Origin: Anoxybacteroides tepidamans
GTDB lineage: Bacteria > Bacillota > Bacilli > Bacillales > Anoxybacillaceae
Direction of reading: 5' to 3'
Length of the DNA: 45,604 bases
Assembly (NCBI RefSeq): GCF_014201465.1
Contig: NZ_JACHEP010000024.1
Coordinates: 1-45,604, forward strand
Under the pieces are notes generated by a model, which made no database searches, was not told where the DNA came from, and saw nothing but the letters and a program-made list of their open reading frames with translations. Each line of letters starts with the position of its first letter. The stretch's first letter is position 1. Shown here piece after piece: positions 17,449 through 25,562 of the stretch. Both the position numbers and the translations under genes were made by a program.

Positions 17449-17990
17449 TTTCCTCTCCTCAATAGCAACGTAGTAATAATAAGCAGAACAACCAACGAAG
17501 CTCCGATGAACAAGTACATCATAAAATTATTTTTATCATTGTTAGTAGACTCAGGTTTATTTGGCTTCGTTTCTTGTTTATTATCTTTTGGGGCTGGGGT
17601 TTTCTCGGTTGTTTCAGTTGGCGTAAGTTTCTTTTCTTCAGGTGCATTTACCGTAAATATGAAACTTCGTTCTATGATATGTCCATCTTCCCCAACAATT
17701 TTCCAGTTAACCGTATATTCTCCATTCGGTAATGGTTTCTTAAAAGTTCCTTTTAATACTTTGTCTTCAACCGATATATTATCGACCTTTACCTTTTGTC
17801 CTTTCTTATCTAAAAGGGTAAATGTACTGAGATTTTCAATTGGCGTATTAAATTCCAAAACAATTTCTGTTAAAGGTTTTGTTACTGTTTCTTTATCGCT
17901 TGGCATTGAACTTTTTAGCTCTGTGTGGGCTAATGCAGTTGTTGGCAACAACACCAACAAACAAGCAAATAAAATGATTCTTTTTAACAT
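17445..17990 (-). CDS. copC: CopC-domain copper-binding protein, membrane-anchored
   Basis: A 181-residue protein with a signal peptide ending in TTALA and a mature end beginning AHTELKSSMPSD; this N-terminal histidine is part of the CopC copper site. The CopC beta-sandwich follows (TEIVLEFNTPIENLSTFTL, GEYTVNWKIVGEDGHIIERS), then a Thr/Pro/Lys-rich linker of about 35 residues and a C-terminal transmembrane helix ending LLLRRGK. It therefore sits on the outer face of the membrane. It is the first gene of the copC-copD pair and is probably controlled by the 7-6-7 palindrome 33 bp upstream. Confidence 0.9.
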   Translation of the reverse strand: MLKRIILFACLLVLLPTTALAHTELKSSMPSDKETVTKPLTEIVLEFNTPIENLSTFTLLDKKGQKVKVDNISVEDKVLKGTFKKPLPNGEYTVNWKIVGEDGHIIERSFIFTVNAPEEKKLTPTETTEKTPAPKDNKQETKPNKPESTNNDKNNFMMYLFIGASLVVLLIITTLLLRRGK

Positions 17991-18022
17991 TTCATTCCAT
18001 CCTTTCTTTAACTTATCAAGTT

Positions 18023-18042
18023 ATATTATAGCTGACTAATAT
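18023..18042. promoter_or_regulatory. 7-6-7 operator upstream of copC
   Basis: ATATTAT-AGCTGA-CTAATAT has one mismatch from the palindrome ATATTAG-N6-CTAATAT that recurs three more times in the next 720 bp. It lies 33 bp before the copC start on the opposite strand. It is probably bound by the ArsR-type sensor at 18756. Confidence 0.6.
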
Positions 18043-18110
18043 GTTGATTGAAATTTATAAATCGACAATAAATTTATTATTACGCTAAAAATATGTCTAC
18101 CTCTTATGAT

Positions 18111-18130
18111 ATATTAGTCATATCTAATAT
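18111..18130. promoter_or_regulatory. 7-6-7 operator upstream of the PCYCGC gene
   Basis: ATATTAG-TCATAT-CTAATAT is the perfect form of the repeated palindrome. It ends 17 bp before the start codon of the PCYCGC lipoprotein and so overlaps its likely promoter or leader. Confidence 0.68.
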
Positions 18131-18147
18131 TATAAGAGGTGATAAGG

Positions 18148-18621
18148 ATGAAATATAAGGGAATTATTGTTTTACTTATACTCACTTTGATCATTTCGGC
18201 TTGCAGTTCCAATAAAGAACAATCACATCAAGAGCATTCTTCCAATGGAGATTTGCAAGAAAAAACTGCTTCTGCTGATGTTTTACCGACCTTTTTGAAA
18301 GGTCAAAGTGAAGAGGTCCGCTTGGTATATCAAGCTGCTGGCAAATCAACAGAGTTGTTACAATGGATTCCTTGTTATTGCGGTTGTGCCGAGAGTGCGG
18401 GACATAAGAGTAATATGAATTGCTTTGTCAAAAAAATCAATAAAGATGGTTCTGTTGTCTGGGATGACCACGGTACTCGTTGCGGCGTTTGCTTACAAAT
18501 CGCAGCGGAATCCATTAAAATGAAACAAGAAGGCAAATCTATAAAGGAAATTCGCCATTACATTGATGAAAAGTACAAAGAAGGTTACGCAAAACCAACG
18601 AAAACCCCAATGCCTTTATAA
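18148..18621 (+). CDS. PCYCGC-motif lipoprotein
   Basis: A 157-residue lipoprotein: a hydrophobic signal segment ends in the lipobox LIISAC, the cysteine being lipid-modified, and a His/Ser/Glu-rich linker follows. The named motif PCYCGC is present (WIPCYCGCAESAGHKSNMNCF), followed by DDHGTRCGVCLQIA, giving six cysteines plus histidines suited to binding a soft metal. The biochemical role of this family is not established. The position between copC-copD and a metal ATPase and the shared operator suggest copper or cadmium handling outside the membrane. ATG 18148 follows AAGAGGTGATAAGG; the in-frame GTG at 18139 lies within that site. Confidence 0.88.
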   Translation: MKYKGIIVLLILTLIISACSSNKEQSHQEHSSNGDLQEKTASADVLPTFLKGQSEEVRLVYQAAGKSTELLQWIPCYCGCAESAGHKSNMNCFVKKINKDGSVVWDDHGTRCGVCLQIAAESIKMKQEGKSIKEIRHYIDEKYKEGYAKPTKTPMPL

Positions 18622-18627
18622 TAAACA

Positions 18628-18663
18628 AACCTCACTTTTCCGAAAACGAAAGGTGAGGTTTTC
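18628..18663 (+). terminator. Terminator after the PCYCGC gene
   Basis: ACCTCACTTTTC pairs with GAAAGGTGAGGT and is followed by TTTTCATTTT. Confidence 0.82.
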
Positions 18664-18683
18664 ATTTTGCCTATTTGACCAAT

Positions 18684-18737
18684 GTATTAGAAAGTGCTAA
18701 TATGAACACAGATAATCATATTAGTGAATACTGATAT
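18684..18737. promoter_or_regulatory. Two 7-6-7 operators upstream of the arsR-cadA operon
   Basis: GTATTAG-AAAGTG-CTAATAT (18684-18703) and ATATTAG-TGAATA-CTGATAT (18718-18737) each differ by one base from the perfect palindrome at 18111. A TTGACC at about 18676 could be the -35 box, placing the operators over the core promoter. This would give autoregulation of the sensor gene that follows. Confidence 0.65.
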
Positions 18738-18755
18738 GAAATGGAGATGAAATAA

Positions 18756-19076
18756 ATGGAACAAAATTATTTAGACGTAAAAGCTAAATTTATTCGTGGT
18801 TTTTCTGATAAAACTAGACTTCAAATATTGGAATGCATTAAGAATGAGGAAAAAACGGTATCCCAAATCGTTGAAGAGCTTCAAGGCAATCAGTCTAATA
18901 TTTCACAACACTTGGCTTGTTTAAAGGGCTGTGGAATTATTGTGGGGAGACAAGAAGGAAAATATATTTATTATTCTTTACGTAACGAAAAGATTAGGGA
19001 AATGCTTGAACTGTTTGACGAAGTATTAAATCAAGTGCAAACGGAAATCGCTCAATGCGATAGCCATTTATATTAA
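18756..19076 (+). CDS. ArsR/SmtB-family metal sensor, CmtR-like
   Basis: A 106-residue winged-helix repressor. The recognition helix contains SNISQHLACLKGCG, so cysteines 55 and 59 form a CxxxC in the DNA-binding helix, and a further cysteine (101) lies in the C-terminal tail (EIAQCDSHLY). This three-cysteine layout is that of mycobacterial CmtR, which senses Cd(II) and Pb(II), rather than of CadC or CzrA. It should release its operators when cadmium, lead or a similar metal binds. The gene is 13 bp before the ATPase gene and probably controls it plus the PCYCGC and copC genes. Confidence 0.85.
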   Translation: MEQNYLDVKAKFIRGFSDKTRLQILECIKNEEKTVSQIVEELQGNQSNISQHLACLKGCGIIVGRQEGKYIYYSLRNEKIREMLELFDEVLNQVQTEIAQCDSHLY

Positions 19077-19089
19077 GAAGGTGATTATA

Positions 19090-21591
19090 ATGTCCGACAA
19101 GGAACAAAAAAATACTTGCTGTAATGGTGATAACTGCAAAGAATCTCAAAAACCAAAATTTAATACAGAATTGAATTTGATTCAAATAAATTCTGCTACA
19201 GCATCAAAAGCGTCCTGCCAAGATGATTGTTGTTCTGCAGAAACCAAGCTCCAAAGTGACGAATCTAATTTATCCGAAGTCACAGGTCACAAGTCTGAGT
19301 TCCGAGTTCACGGAATGGATTGCCCTGCTTGTGCGTTAACCATTGAGAAAAGAATTAGACAACTCGAAAACATTAAGAACGTCAGCGTCAATTACAGCAC
19401 GGGTAAAATGCAAGTTGAAGCTGAAAATTCGTCAGTGTTAGAAAAATTGCCAGCGGAGATTAAGAAGCTTGGTTATACATTGGAACCCATTGAACAAAAA
19501 GGGAATGTACGAATTTATACCATTGAAGGAATGGATTGCAGTTCCTGTGCCTTAACGCTTGAAAATCACTTAAAACAGCATCCTTCTGTAAAAAGTGTCA
19601 GCGTTAATTTTTCCACGGGAAAAATGCAGATTGAACACGACAATTCTGTTGAAGAAATCATTAAAGAGGTTGAGAAAGCTGGTTATAAAGCCTCTCTCGT
19701 TTCAAATAGACGAGCCAAAACGGATATGCCAACAACACAATCAAGTAACAATCTTCTTTTATTATCAGGGTTCTTTTTATTATTTGGTTTTCTTGGTTCT
19801 CTAACTGATATGTCTCCTTTTGTTGTGAATGTTCTATATGCTTTATCCATATTGATTGGTGGATATAAGCCAGCTAAAAGTGCTTATTACGCTATAAAAA
19901 GTCGTTCCTTAGATATGAACGTATTGATGACCGCTGCGGTGATTGGAGCTGCTATAATCGGTGAATGGCTTGAAGGGGCTACCGTAGTTTGGCTGTTCGC
20001 ATTGGGGAATGCTTTACAAATTAAATCCATTGAAAAGACTAGAAACTCCATTCGCAGTTTGCTTGATTTAGCGCCACCCGAAGCGTGGGTAAAACAAGGT
20101 CAGGACTTAATTAAAAAACCTGTAGAAGAAGTAGCTATTGGAGATATCATTGTTGTTAAACCAGGTGACAAAATTCCATTAGACGGTGAAGTTGTTCAAG
20201 GCGAATCAAGCGTAAATCAAGCACCGATTACAGGTGAGTCTATACCAGTTGACAAGCAAATTGGCGATACGGTTTATGCAGGAACCATTAACGAACACGG
20301 CTCCTTAGAAATCAAAGTTACGAAGCTTGTTGAAGATACGACCATTTCGAAAATCATTCATTTAGTGGAAGAAGCACAAGAAAAGAAAGCACCAACACAA
20401 GCATTTGTTGATAAATTTGCACAAATTTATACACCTATTGTCTTTGCACTAGCATTAGCGGTAATGATTTTTCCTCCTCTACTTGACTTTGGAACTTGGG
20501 GAGATTGGTTTTATAGAGGGTTAGAACTATTAGTTGTCGCTTGTCCTTGTGCATTAGTTATCTCTACACCTGTAGCCATTGTTTCAGCAATCGGAAATGC
20601 CGCCAAGAACGGTGTTCTGATTAAAGGAGGCGCTTTCTTAGAGACAGCTGGATCCATTAATGCGATTGCGTTCGATAAGACGGGTACTTTAACCGAAGGT
20701 AAGCCAAAAGTATCACAAGTAATACCGATCAATACGACTGAAACAGATTTGTTATCGATTGCTCGTACTTTAGAGGAATATTCTACTCACCCAATTGCAT
20801 TGGCTGTGGTTAATTATGCAAAAGAAAAAGAAATTCCTTCTCGAAATGGGGAATTATTTAAGAGCATTGTCGGTAAGGGTGTTCAAACAACGATTGAAGG
20901 TATGGAATACTTTGCAGGAAACCTGAAACTGTTCCAAGAACTGAATACTCCTATTGATGAGTATGAGTCCCAAATTAAAGCCCTTCAAAACGAAGGAAAT
21001 ACGCTTGTCATTGTTGGGACAAAAGAGCAGATACTTGGCATTATCGCTGTTGCTGATACTATCCGTGAGACAACGGTAAAAGCGTTACAGGGGCTTAAAA
21101 ATGTGGGTGTAGATCAAATAGTAATGCTCACGGGTGATAATAAAGGAACTGCCGAAAAAGTGGCTTCTCAAACGGGTGTCAATCGTTATTTTGCCGAACT
21201 ATTGCCAGAAGACAAGGTAAAAGCCATTAAACAGTTACAAGACGAAGGGAAACGGGTCGCAATGGTTGGTGACGGTATTAATGATGCTCCTGCCTTAGCT
21301 ACTGCCAATTTGGGTATTGCAATGGGTGGCGCGGGAACGGACACGGCTATGGAAACAGCCGATATTGTTCTTATGGCAGATAACTTAGAAAAACTGCCTT
21401 ACACCATTAAATTAAGCCGAAAAGCCCTTACAATCATTAAACAAAATATATGGTTTTCCTTAATTATAAAATTTGTTGCGTTAGCATTGATTTTTCCAGG
21501 TTGGCTTACTTTGTGGATTGCTGTATTGAGTGATACTGGAGCCGCTTTATTGGTTATTTTAAACAGTATGAGGCTGTTGAGGTTAAAGTAG
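19090..21591 (+). CDS. cadA: P1B-type heavy-metal ATPase with two HMA domains (CadA-like)
   Basis: An 833-residue metal export pump of the plasma membrane. The N-terminus has a cysteine-rich stretch (TCCNGDNC, CQDDCCS) and two heavy-metal domains (GMDCPAC, GMDCSSC). Then come the membrane helices with the CPC metal site ([10 protein letters not shown]), the TGES actuator loop, the DKTGTLTEG phosphorylation site, STHPIA and GDGINDAPALA. CPC followed by this nucleotide domain fits Zn/Cd/Pb exporters. ATG 19090 follows AAGAAGGTGA. Two HMA domains plus extra cysteines exceed the usual single-domain CadA. It is co-transcribed with the CmtR-like sensor. Confidence 0.92.
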   Translation: MSDKEQKNTCCNGDNCKESQKPKFNTELNLIQINSATASKASCQDDCCSAETKLQSDESNLSEVTGHKSEFRVHGMDCPACALTIEKRIRQLENIKNVSVNYSTGKMQVEAENSSVLEKLPAEIKKLGYTLEPIEQKGNVRIYTIEGMDCSSCALTLENHLKQHPSVKSVSVNFSTGKMQIEHDNSVEEIIKEVEKAGYKASLVSNRRAKTDMPTTQSSNNLLLLSGFFLLFGFLGSLTDMSPFVVNVLYALSILIGGYKPAKSAYYAIKSRSLDMNVLMTAAVIGAAIIGEWLEGATVVWLFALGNALQIKSIEKTRNSIRSLLDLAPPEAWVKQGQDLIKKPVEEVAIGDIIVVKPGDKIPLDGEVVQGESSVNQAPITGESIPVDKQIGDTVYAGTINEHGSLEIKVTKLVEDTTISKIIHLVEEAQEKKAPTQAFVDKFAQIYTPIVFALALAVMIFPPLLDFGTWGDWFYRGLELLVVACPCALVISTPVAIVSAIGNAAKNGVLIKGGAFLETAGSINAIAFDKTGTLTEGKPKVSQVIPINTTETDLLSIARTLEEYSTHPIALAVVNYAKEKEIPSRNGELFKSIVGKGVQTTIEGMEYFAGNLKLFQELNTPIDEYESQIKALQNEGNTLVIVGTKEQILGIIAVADTIRETTVKALQGLKNVGVDQIVMLTGDNKGTAEKVASQTGVNRYFAELLPEDKVKAIKQLQDEGKRVAMVGDGINDAPALATANLGIAMGGAGTDTAMETADIVLMADNLEKLPYTIKLSRKALTIIKQNIWFSLIIKFVALALIFPGWLTLWIAVLSDTGAALLVILNSMRLLRLK

Positions 21592-21603
21592 GAGGAAATA
21601 CAA

Positions 21604-22068
21604 ATGTCTGATTGTTGCAAACCTACAAATCATTTTGAGAACGTGTTATGCCCGTCTTGTAACCATAAAGGGAAAAGGATACATTTGATTACTTTAAAGA
21701 GTCTGCTTTTACCAAATGCTCTAGTCAAATTAGATGAAGGAACAACTTATTATTTTTGTTCAACCCCTTCTTGTAATGCGGTTTACTTTAATGAAGATGG
21801 ACTAATATTCCAACAACACGATTTAAAAGTGCCAGTATTCCAAAAAGATAAGAATTTGGACACACCAGTATGTTATTGTTTTGATTGGACGAGAAGAAAA
21901 CTTAATGAGGCTTTTGATACTGATAATGACAATAAGGTGATAAATAGCATCTCTGCTCATATGAAAGAAAACCGTTGTGGTTGTGAAGTTAATAACCCAC
22001 AAGGATCCTGTTGTTTGGGCAATGTAAAGGCGTACGTGAAATCTCTAAGAACAGAGAATGTGGAATAA
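21604..22068 (+). CDS. CopZ-type Fe-S/zinc metallochaperone-like protein
   Basis: A 154-residue cysteine-rich protein: SDCCKP, CPSC, FCSTPSCNAVYF, then CYCFDWTRRKLNEAF and a late ENRCGCEVNNPQGSCCLGNV block. The pattern matches the N-terminal zinc and [2Fe-2S] domain of Archaeoglobus CopZ, but the C-terminal HMA domain of that protein is absent. It lies 12 bp after the ATPase gene with AGGAGGAAA before the ATG, so it is part of the same operon and may deliver or reduce metal for the pump. The metal it handles is unknown. Confidence 0.78.
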   Translation: MSDCCKPTNHFENVLCPSCNHKGKRIHLITLKSLLLPNALVKLDEGTTYYFCSTPSCNAVYFNEDGLIFQQHDLKVPVFQKDKNLDTPVCYCFDWTRRKLNEAFDTDNDNKVINSISAHMKENRCGCEVNNPQGSCCLGNVKAYVKSLRTENVE

Positions 22069-22081
22069 CGCTAATAAATTG

Positions 22082-22198
22082 CTAAATTAAGTAAAAAGGT
22101 TCTACCAACCAAGAAAATCCGATTGTTAAACCAGTGCCGACACATAAGCCCATTATTGCAATCATTGTTCCGCTCAATTCTCCCGTAGCCCATATTCA
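22082..22198 (-). pseudogene. Remnant of a small membrane protein
   Basis: Reading the minus strand, codons from about 22198 to the stop at 22082 give GELSGTMIAIMGLCVGTGLT followed by a second hydrophobic piece ending EPFYLI. No start codon or ribosome binding site is present and the frame is closed by a stop just upstream. It looks like the last 35-40 residues of a membrane protein whose 5' part has been lost. The family is not recognised. Confidence 0.45.
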
Positions 22199-22214
22199 GT
22201 ACCTCTGTGAATTT

Positions 22215-22257
22215 AAAATGCAGACTTAGTGCGAACATCTAAGTCTGCATTTTTATT
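22215..22257. terminator. Strong terminator hairpin
   Basis: AAAATGCAGACTTAG is perfectly complementary to CTAAGTCTGCATTTT across a 9-base loop. With A and T flanks on both sides it can work in either direction. On the + strand it ends the metal ATPase operon. Confidence 0.85.
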
Positions 22258-22392
22258 TGATTAATTTTATGGATTTATTGCTTACCAATTTCTAATTTTT
22301 TAAATTACACAGTATTTTCTCCATATCGCAATCACTTATCCACTATAACTTAACAAACTTTTCTTTATGTTGAACTTCCAGAAATATCAAAT

Positions 22393-22445
22393 TTGACTTT
22401 TTTTATTTTTAAACTACAATATGTAGTAAAAACTACAATGTGTAG
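22393..22445 (+). promoter_or_regulatory. BlaI/CopY-type promoter-operator
   Basis: TTGACT (22393-22398) and TACAAT (22415-22420) with 16 bp between form the promoter. Two palindromes of BlaI/CopY type, CTACA-ATA-TGTAG (22414-22426) and CTACA-ATG-TGTAG (22433-22445), cover the -10 box and the start site. Binding of the BlaI-type repressor encoded directly downstream would block its own operon. Confidence 0.85.
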
Positions 22446-22471
22446 TTATGTGTGAAGAGGATGAGAAGCAG

Positions 22472-22891
22472 TTGAAAATCAGTAACTTCAAAATCAATGA
22501 AGAGGGCTTGAATCGTTTCTTTGGAGCCTTGGAAGCAAAAATAATGAATTATATCTGGTCATCAGGGGAAGTCACCGTAAAGGAAGTTCAGCAGCATATC
22601 AACAATGAAAAACCAATTTCTTTTAATGCTGTTATGACTGTAATGAATAGACTTGTTGATAAAGGACATCTACACAAAGAAACGAGAGGACGAATCGCTT
22701 ACTTTAAAGCCGTTCAAACCAAAGAGCAATTTTTATCCGAGCAAACCAAATCCGTAACCTATGGACTTATTGAGGAGTTTGGAGGATTAGCTGTGACTCA
22801 TATGGTTGATGCCATTCGGGATGTGAATCCCTCCTTGCTTAAAAAGCTAGAGGAAAAATTAAATGAAGCGAAAAGAAGGAATGAACAATGA
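22472..22891 (+). CDS. BlaI/MecI/CopY-family repressor
   Basis: A 139-residue winged-helix repressor: the N-terminal domain includes EAKIMNYIWSSGEVTVKEVQ, FNAVMTVMNRLVDKGHLHKE and the wing GRIAYFKAV, followed by a C-terminal dimer helix. In the family, repression is lifted either by cleavage by a BlaR1-type protease or by copper (CopY). No CxCx4CxC copper motif of CopY is seen at the C-terminus, so the next gene, an M56 protease, is the likely partner. A TTG start at 22472 gives the family-like start KISNFKINEEGLNRF after GAAGAGG; ATG 22448 is an in-frame alternative inside the operator region. Confidence 0.85.
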   Translation: MKISNFKINEEGLNRFFGALEAKIMNYIWSSGEVTVKEVQQHINNEKPISFNAVMTVMNRLVDKGHLHKETRGRIAYFKAVQTKEQFLSEQTKSVTYGLIEEFGGLAVTHMVDAIRDVNPSLLKKLEEKLNEAKRRNEQ

Positions 22892-23766
22892 TTTCAAGGA
22901 TGAAATCTGAATTGGTTTTTGTAATGATCCTCTTATTTGGGGGATTCACGCTTTTAGAAATGGTGATGTTCTTATACCACCACTTCGGTAGAAGTCTGCA
23001 ACATTGGTTAATGTCTCAACATTTAATGGCGATGAGTGAAGGATATTCTATACTTGGAATAGCGATTAGCCTATTTTTTATTTTTGTATTTGTAAGAATA
23101 ACTTGGAAGATCATACAGCAACTTAAACTTTCTAACAAGTGGTATACAAAATTTTTGCTTACCCAAGATGTGTTCAAAACTAAGTATATAAATGCTCAAT
23201 ACCCAGAGTTTAAAAATCAAATCTTGGTCATAGAAAATCACCAGTTTGTCGCTTTAACCACTGGGTTTATAAAACCAAAAATCGTTATATCGACTTTTGT
23301 AATGGATCATTTTTCGGAAGAAGAGCTTCGAGCTATACTGCTTCACGAACAATTTCACTCCATACATCGAGACCCATTTAGACTAATGTTTATAAAGATT
23401 GTCTCCGAAGGATTATCTTATATTCCAATGTTAAAGAGTCTGGTTCAATATTACAACATTTGGAGAGAATTGCTCGCTGATCAGTATGCCTTCAAAAGGA
23501 TGAAGAGCAGCAATCCACTTGGTTCAGTATTGTTGAAGGTATCCAAGATGAAAGCAAATACATCATTTGATGAGGTTACGGTGCATTTAGCTGATGTGGC
23601 GATGAATTATCGAATTATGCAGATCATAGAACCTAAAAAACATATTCCTATACCCATCGTTAAGAAAAAGCCTCTTATAGTTTCGGTAACTCTTCTATTT
23701 ATCAATGTATTCATTTTTGCAATATGTTTAGAAAGTCAAATCTTTTGTCACAAATTCTTAATCTAG
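22888..23766 (+). CDS. M56 (BlaR1-type) membrane metalloprotease
   Basis: A 292-residue membrane protein with about two N-terminal helices, a cytosolic zinc-protease loop and a C-terminal helix (PLIVSVTLLFINVFIFAIC). The zinc motif is HEQFH (HExxH) in ILLHEQFHSIHRDPFR, followed by WRELLADQYAF with the third-ligand glutamate. It lacks the extracellular beta-lactam sensor of BlaR1, so the inducer is not a beta-lactam in the known way. Its ATG overlaps the repressor stop by ATGA. It probably cleaves the repressor when a signal, perhaps copper, is sensed. Confidence 0.85.
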   Translation: MISRMKSELVFVMILLFGGFTLLEMVMFLYHHFGRSLQHWLMSQHLMAMSEGYSILGIAISLFFIFVFVRITWKIIQQLKLSNKWYTKFLLTQDVFKTKYINAQYPEFKNQILVIENHQFVALTTGFIKPKIVISTFVMDHFSEEELRAILLHEQFHSIHRDPFRLMFIKIVSEGLSYIPMLKSLVQYYNIWRELLADQYAFKRMKSSNPLGSVLLKVSKMKANTSFDEVTVHLADVAMNYRIMQIIEPKKHIPIPIVKKKPLIVSVTLLFINVFIFAICLESQIFCHKFLI

Positions 23767-23784
23767 AAAGGGTGAAGTATCAAT

Positions 23785-24636
23785 ATGAAAAAAATAATGC
23801 TATTAACTCTAATCTCCGTTTTATTGATTGCAAGTGGATGTGGCAAGTCCGAAAACACCAATAAAAACCAACATATGAATCACGAAAATATGCAACAAGG
23901 TGAAAATCACGAAGAAATGAATCACGAAACGAACCAGTCCCAAGAGGTTACTACTCAGGCTGTTTGGAAGTTTTCAAAAGAAATTCCAAAAAGCAATGAA
24001 ATGGTTGATTTAACAATTCAAATTAACGATAAAGATGGAAAACCTGTTAAAGACTTTGATATTCAGCACGAAAAGCTAATGCATCTGATTGTGGTAAGTA
24101 AAGATTTATCTTATTTTGACCATTTACACCCTGAATACAAAGGTGACGGACTATTTACGATTGCCTTAAACTTTCCTGCTGGAGGAGAATATAAATTATA
24201 TGCGGATTATGTTCCAAAAGGGGCATCAAAAGTTGTAAAAAATCACACTGTTACGGTTGAGGGAGAAAAAGTACAAACCACGCCACTAAAACCAGACGAA
24301 AATTTAACGAAAATTGTGGAAGGCAAGGAAATTACATTATCTTTTGATGAACTCAAAGCTGGAACAGATGTTACATTGAACTTTAACATTAAAGACCAAA
24401 AGACAGGTCAACCGATTACTAATTTACAGCCATACTTAGGCGCTGTTGGACACGTTGTAATCATTAGTGAAAACACTGACGAATATTTACACGTACATCC
24501 AATGGACGAAAAGGCAAAAGGACCAGACGCCAAATTTATGACTAAGTTCCCTAAGAGTGGAATCTATAAAATTTGGGGTCAGTTCCAACACGAAGGCAAG
24601 GTTATTACCGTTCCTTTCGTAGTCAAAGTCTCATAA
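23785..24636 (+). CDS. His/Met-rich lipoprotein with YtkA-like domains
   Basis: A 283-residue lipoprotein: signal segment, lipobox LIASGC, then a metal-binding-looking tract (NQHMNHENMQQGENHEEMNH) and two immunoglobulin-like repeats (about 60-155 and 170-280). The repeats carry FDHLHPEY and YLHVHPMD histidine clusters in equivalent places and a KLYADYVPKG / KIWGQFQHEG strand pair. Similar proteins sit in copper-resistance loci and are thought to buffer copper outside the membrane. It is in the BlaI-M56 operon (18 bp gap) and is closed by a strong terminator. Confidence 0.8.
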   Translation: MKKIMLLTLISVLLIASGCGKSENTNKNQHMNHENMQQGENHEEMNHETNQSQEVTTQAVWKFSKEIPKSNEMVDLTIQINDKDGKPVKDFDIQHEKLMHLIVVSKDLSYFDHLHPEYKGDGLFTIALNFPAGGEYKLYADYVPKGASKVVKNHTVTVEGEKVQTTPLKPDENLTKIVEGKEITLSFDELKAGTDVTLNFNIKDQKTGQPITNLQPYLGAVGHVVIISENTDEYLHVHPMDEKAKGPDAKFMTKFPKSGIYKIWGQFQHEGKVITVPFVVKVS

Positions 24637-24643
24637 CAACTTT

Positions 24644-24673
24644 AAAATCCTCCCACGGCGGAGGATTTTTTTT
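24644..24673 (+). terminator. Terminator of the BlaI-M56-lipoprotein operon
   Basis: AAATCCTCC and its complement GGAGGATTT enclose a short GC-rich loop, followed by a run of eight T. Confidence 0.92.
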
Positions 24674-24747
24674 GTTTTCTTAAGGCATATTTTATGGTTT
24701 TGATAGATATACAAAGTAAAGACAACTAGTACAAGGGGGGACGATGG

Positions 24748-25470
24748 GTGAATTCACTTGGGCTTTTAGGGTTTTCTGCTTCTGCTATTGGAATGTTATC
24801 TGGTGGAGTGATTGCTTGGTTGTTTAAAAGTTTACAAAAAGGAATGCCGACCATTTTTTCAATATGTAGTGGAATGATATTTGGATTGGTCACAATGGAA
24901 ATTTTGCCTGAAAGTATAGAAATCGGAGGTTGGTTTATTGTTATTGTCGGATTGATTTTTGGTTATTTTATTTACAAGCATCTAGAAAAGGTTTCTCATA
25001 ATGTGATCATTATTACAAATGACGCTAAAAAAGACGTATTCGTACATTCTGGTCTATTTTTAACATTCAGTATTGCCCTGCACAATTTTCCAACAGGCAT
25101 TGCACTTGGAACTAATACTCACGCTTCATTGACTAAACCAATGATGACTACGATTATGCTTCACAATATTCCAGAAGGGATTGCTGTTTTTACTCCCTTG
25201 TTGATGGCTGGGTTTGGAATTCTCAGCATCATACTTGGGGCAACCATAGCCTCCGCCCCCGTAGGAGTTGGAGCCTTCATAGGAAGCAATTATGGAATGG
25301 GGGTTCCTTGGCTAATAGCAATGATTATCGCATTGGCGATGGGGGTAATGCTTTCAGTGACGGGAAAAGAAATTTTTGGAACAGCTTTACGCACATCTAC
25401 AAAAATATACTGTGTTATAATGGCTATAATTGGTTTTGTATTGGTTTCATTTTACTTATTTTTTCTGTAA
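24748..25470 (+). CDS. ZIP-family metal transporter
   Basis: A 240-residue membrane protein with about seven to eight helices. The two ZIP signature helices are present: SIALHNFPTGIALGTN (helix IV, HN..P.G) and MLHNIPEGIAVFTPL (helix V, HN..EG), whose His, Asn and Glu form the metal site. ZIP proteins usually bring Zn, Mn or Fe into the cell, although some bacterial ones export. The GTG start follows AAGGGGGG; the ATG four bases upstream is out of frame. It stands alone between two terminators. The substrate cannot be told from the sequence. Confidence 0.87.
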   Translation: MNSLGLLGFSASAIGMLSGGVIAWLFKSLQKGMPTIFSICSGMIFGLVTMEILPESIEIGGWFIVIVGLIFGYFIYKHLEKVSHNVIIITNDAKKDVFVHSGLFLTFSIALHNFPTGIALGTNTHASLTKPMMTTIMLHNIPEGIAVFTPLLMAGFGILSIILGATIASAPVGVGAFIGSNYGMGVPWLIAMIIALAMGVMLSVTGKEIFGTALRTSTKIYCVIMAIIGFVLVSFYLFFL

Positions 25471-25535
25471 AAAACTTGAGGATAACGTCATACGGGAATT
25501 TGAATAAGAATTTACAATAGATGTGCTTATATTTT

Positions 25536-25562
25536 AAAGGACAGCTTACTGCTGTCCTTTTT
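25536..25562. terminator. Bidirectional terminator between zip and czcD copy
   Basis: AAAGGACAGC pairs with GCTGTCCTTT around a TTACT loop, with T runs on the + strand and A-rich sequence before it. It serves the convergent ZIP gene and the frameshifted czcD. Confidence 0.85.

Noticed and set aside
17506-18039. 177-codon frame opposite copC
   Set aside because: Fully overlaps copC, which has a signal peptide, CopC motifs and an anchor; the antisense frame has no start site of its own.
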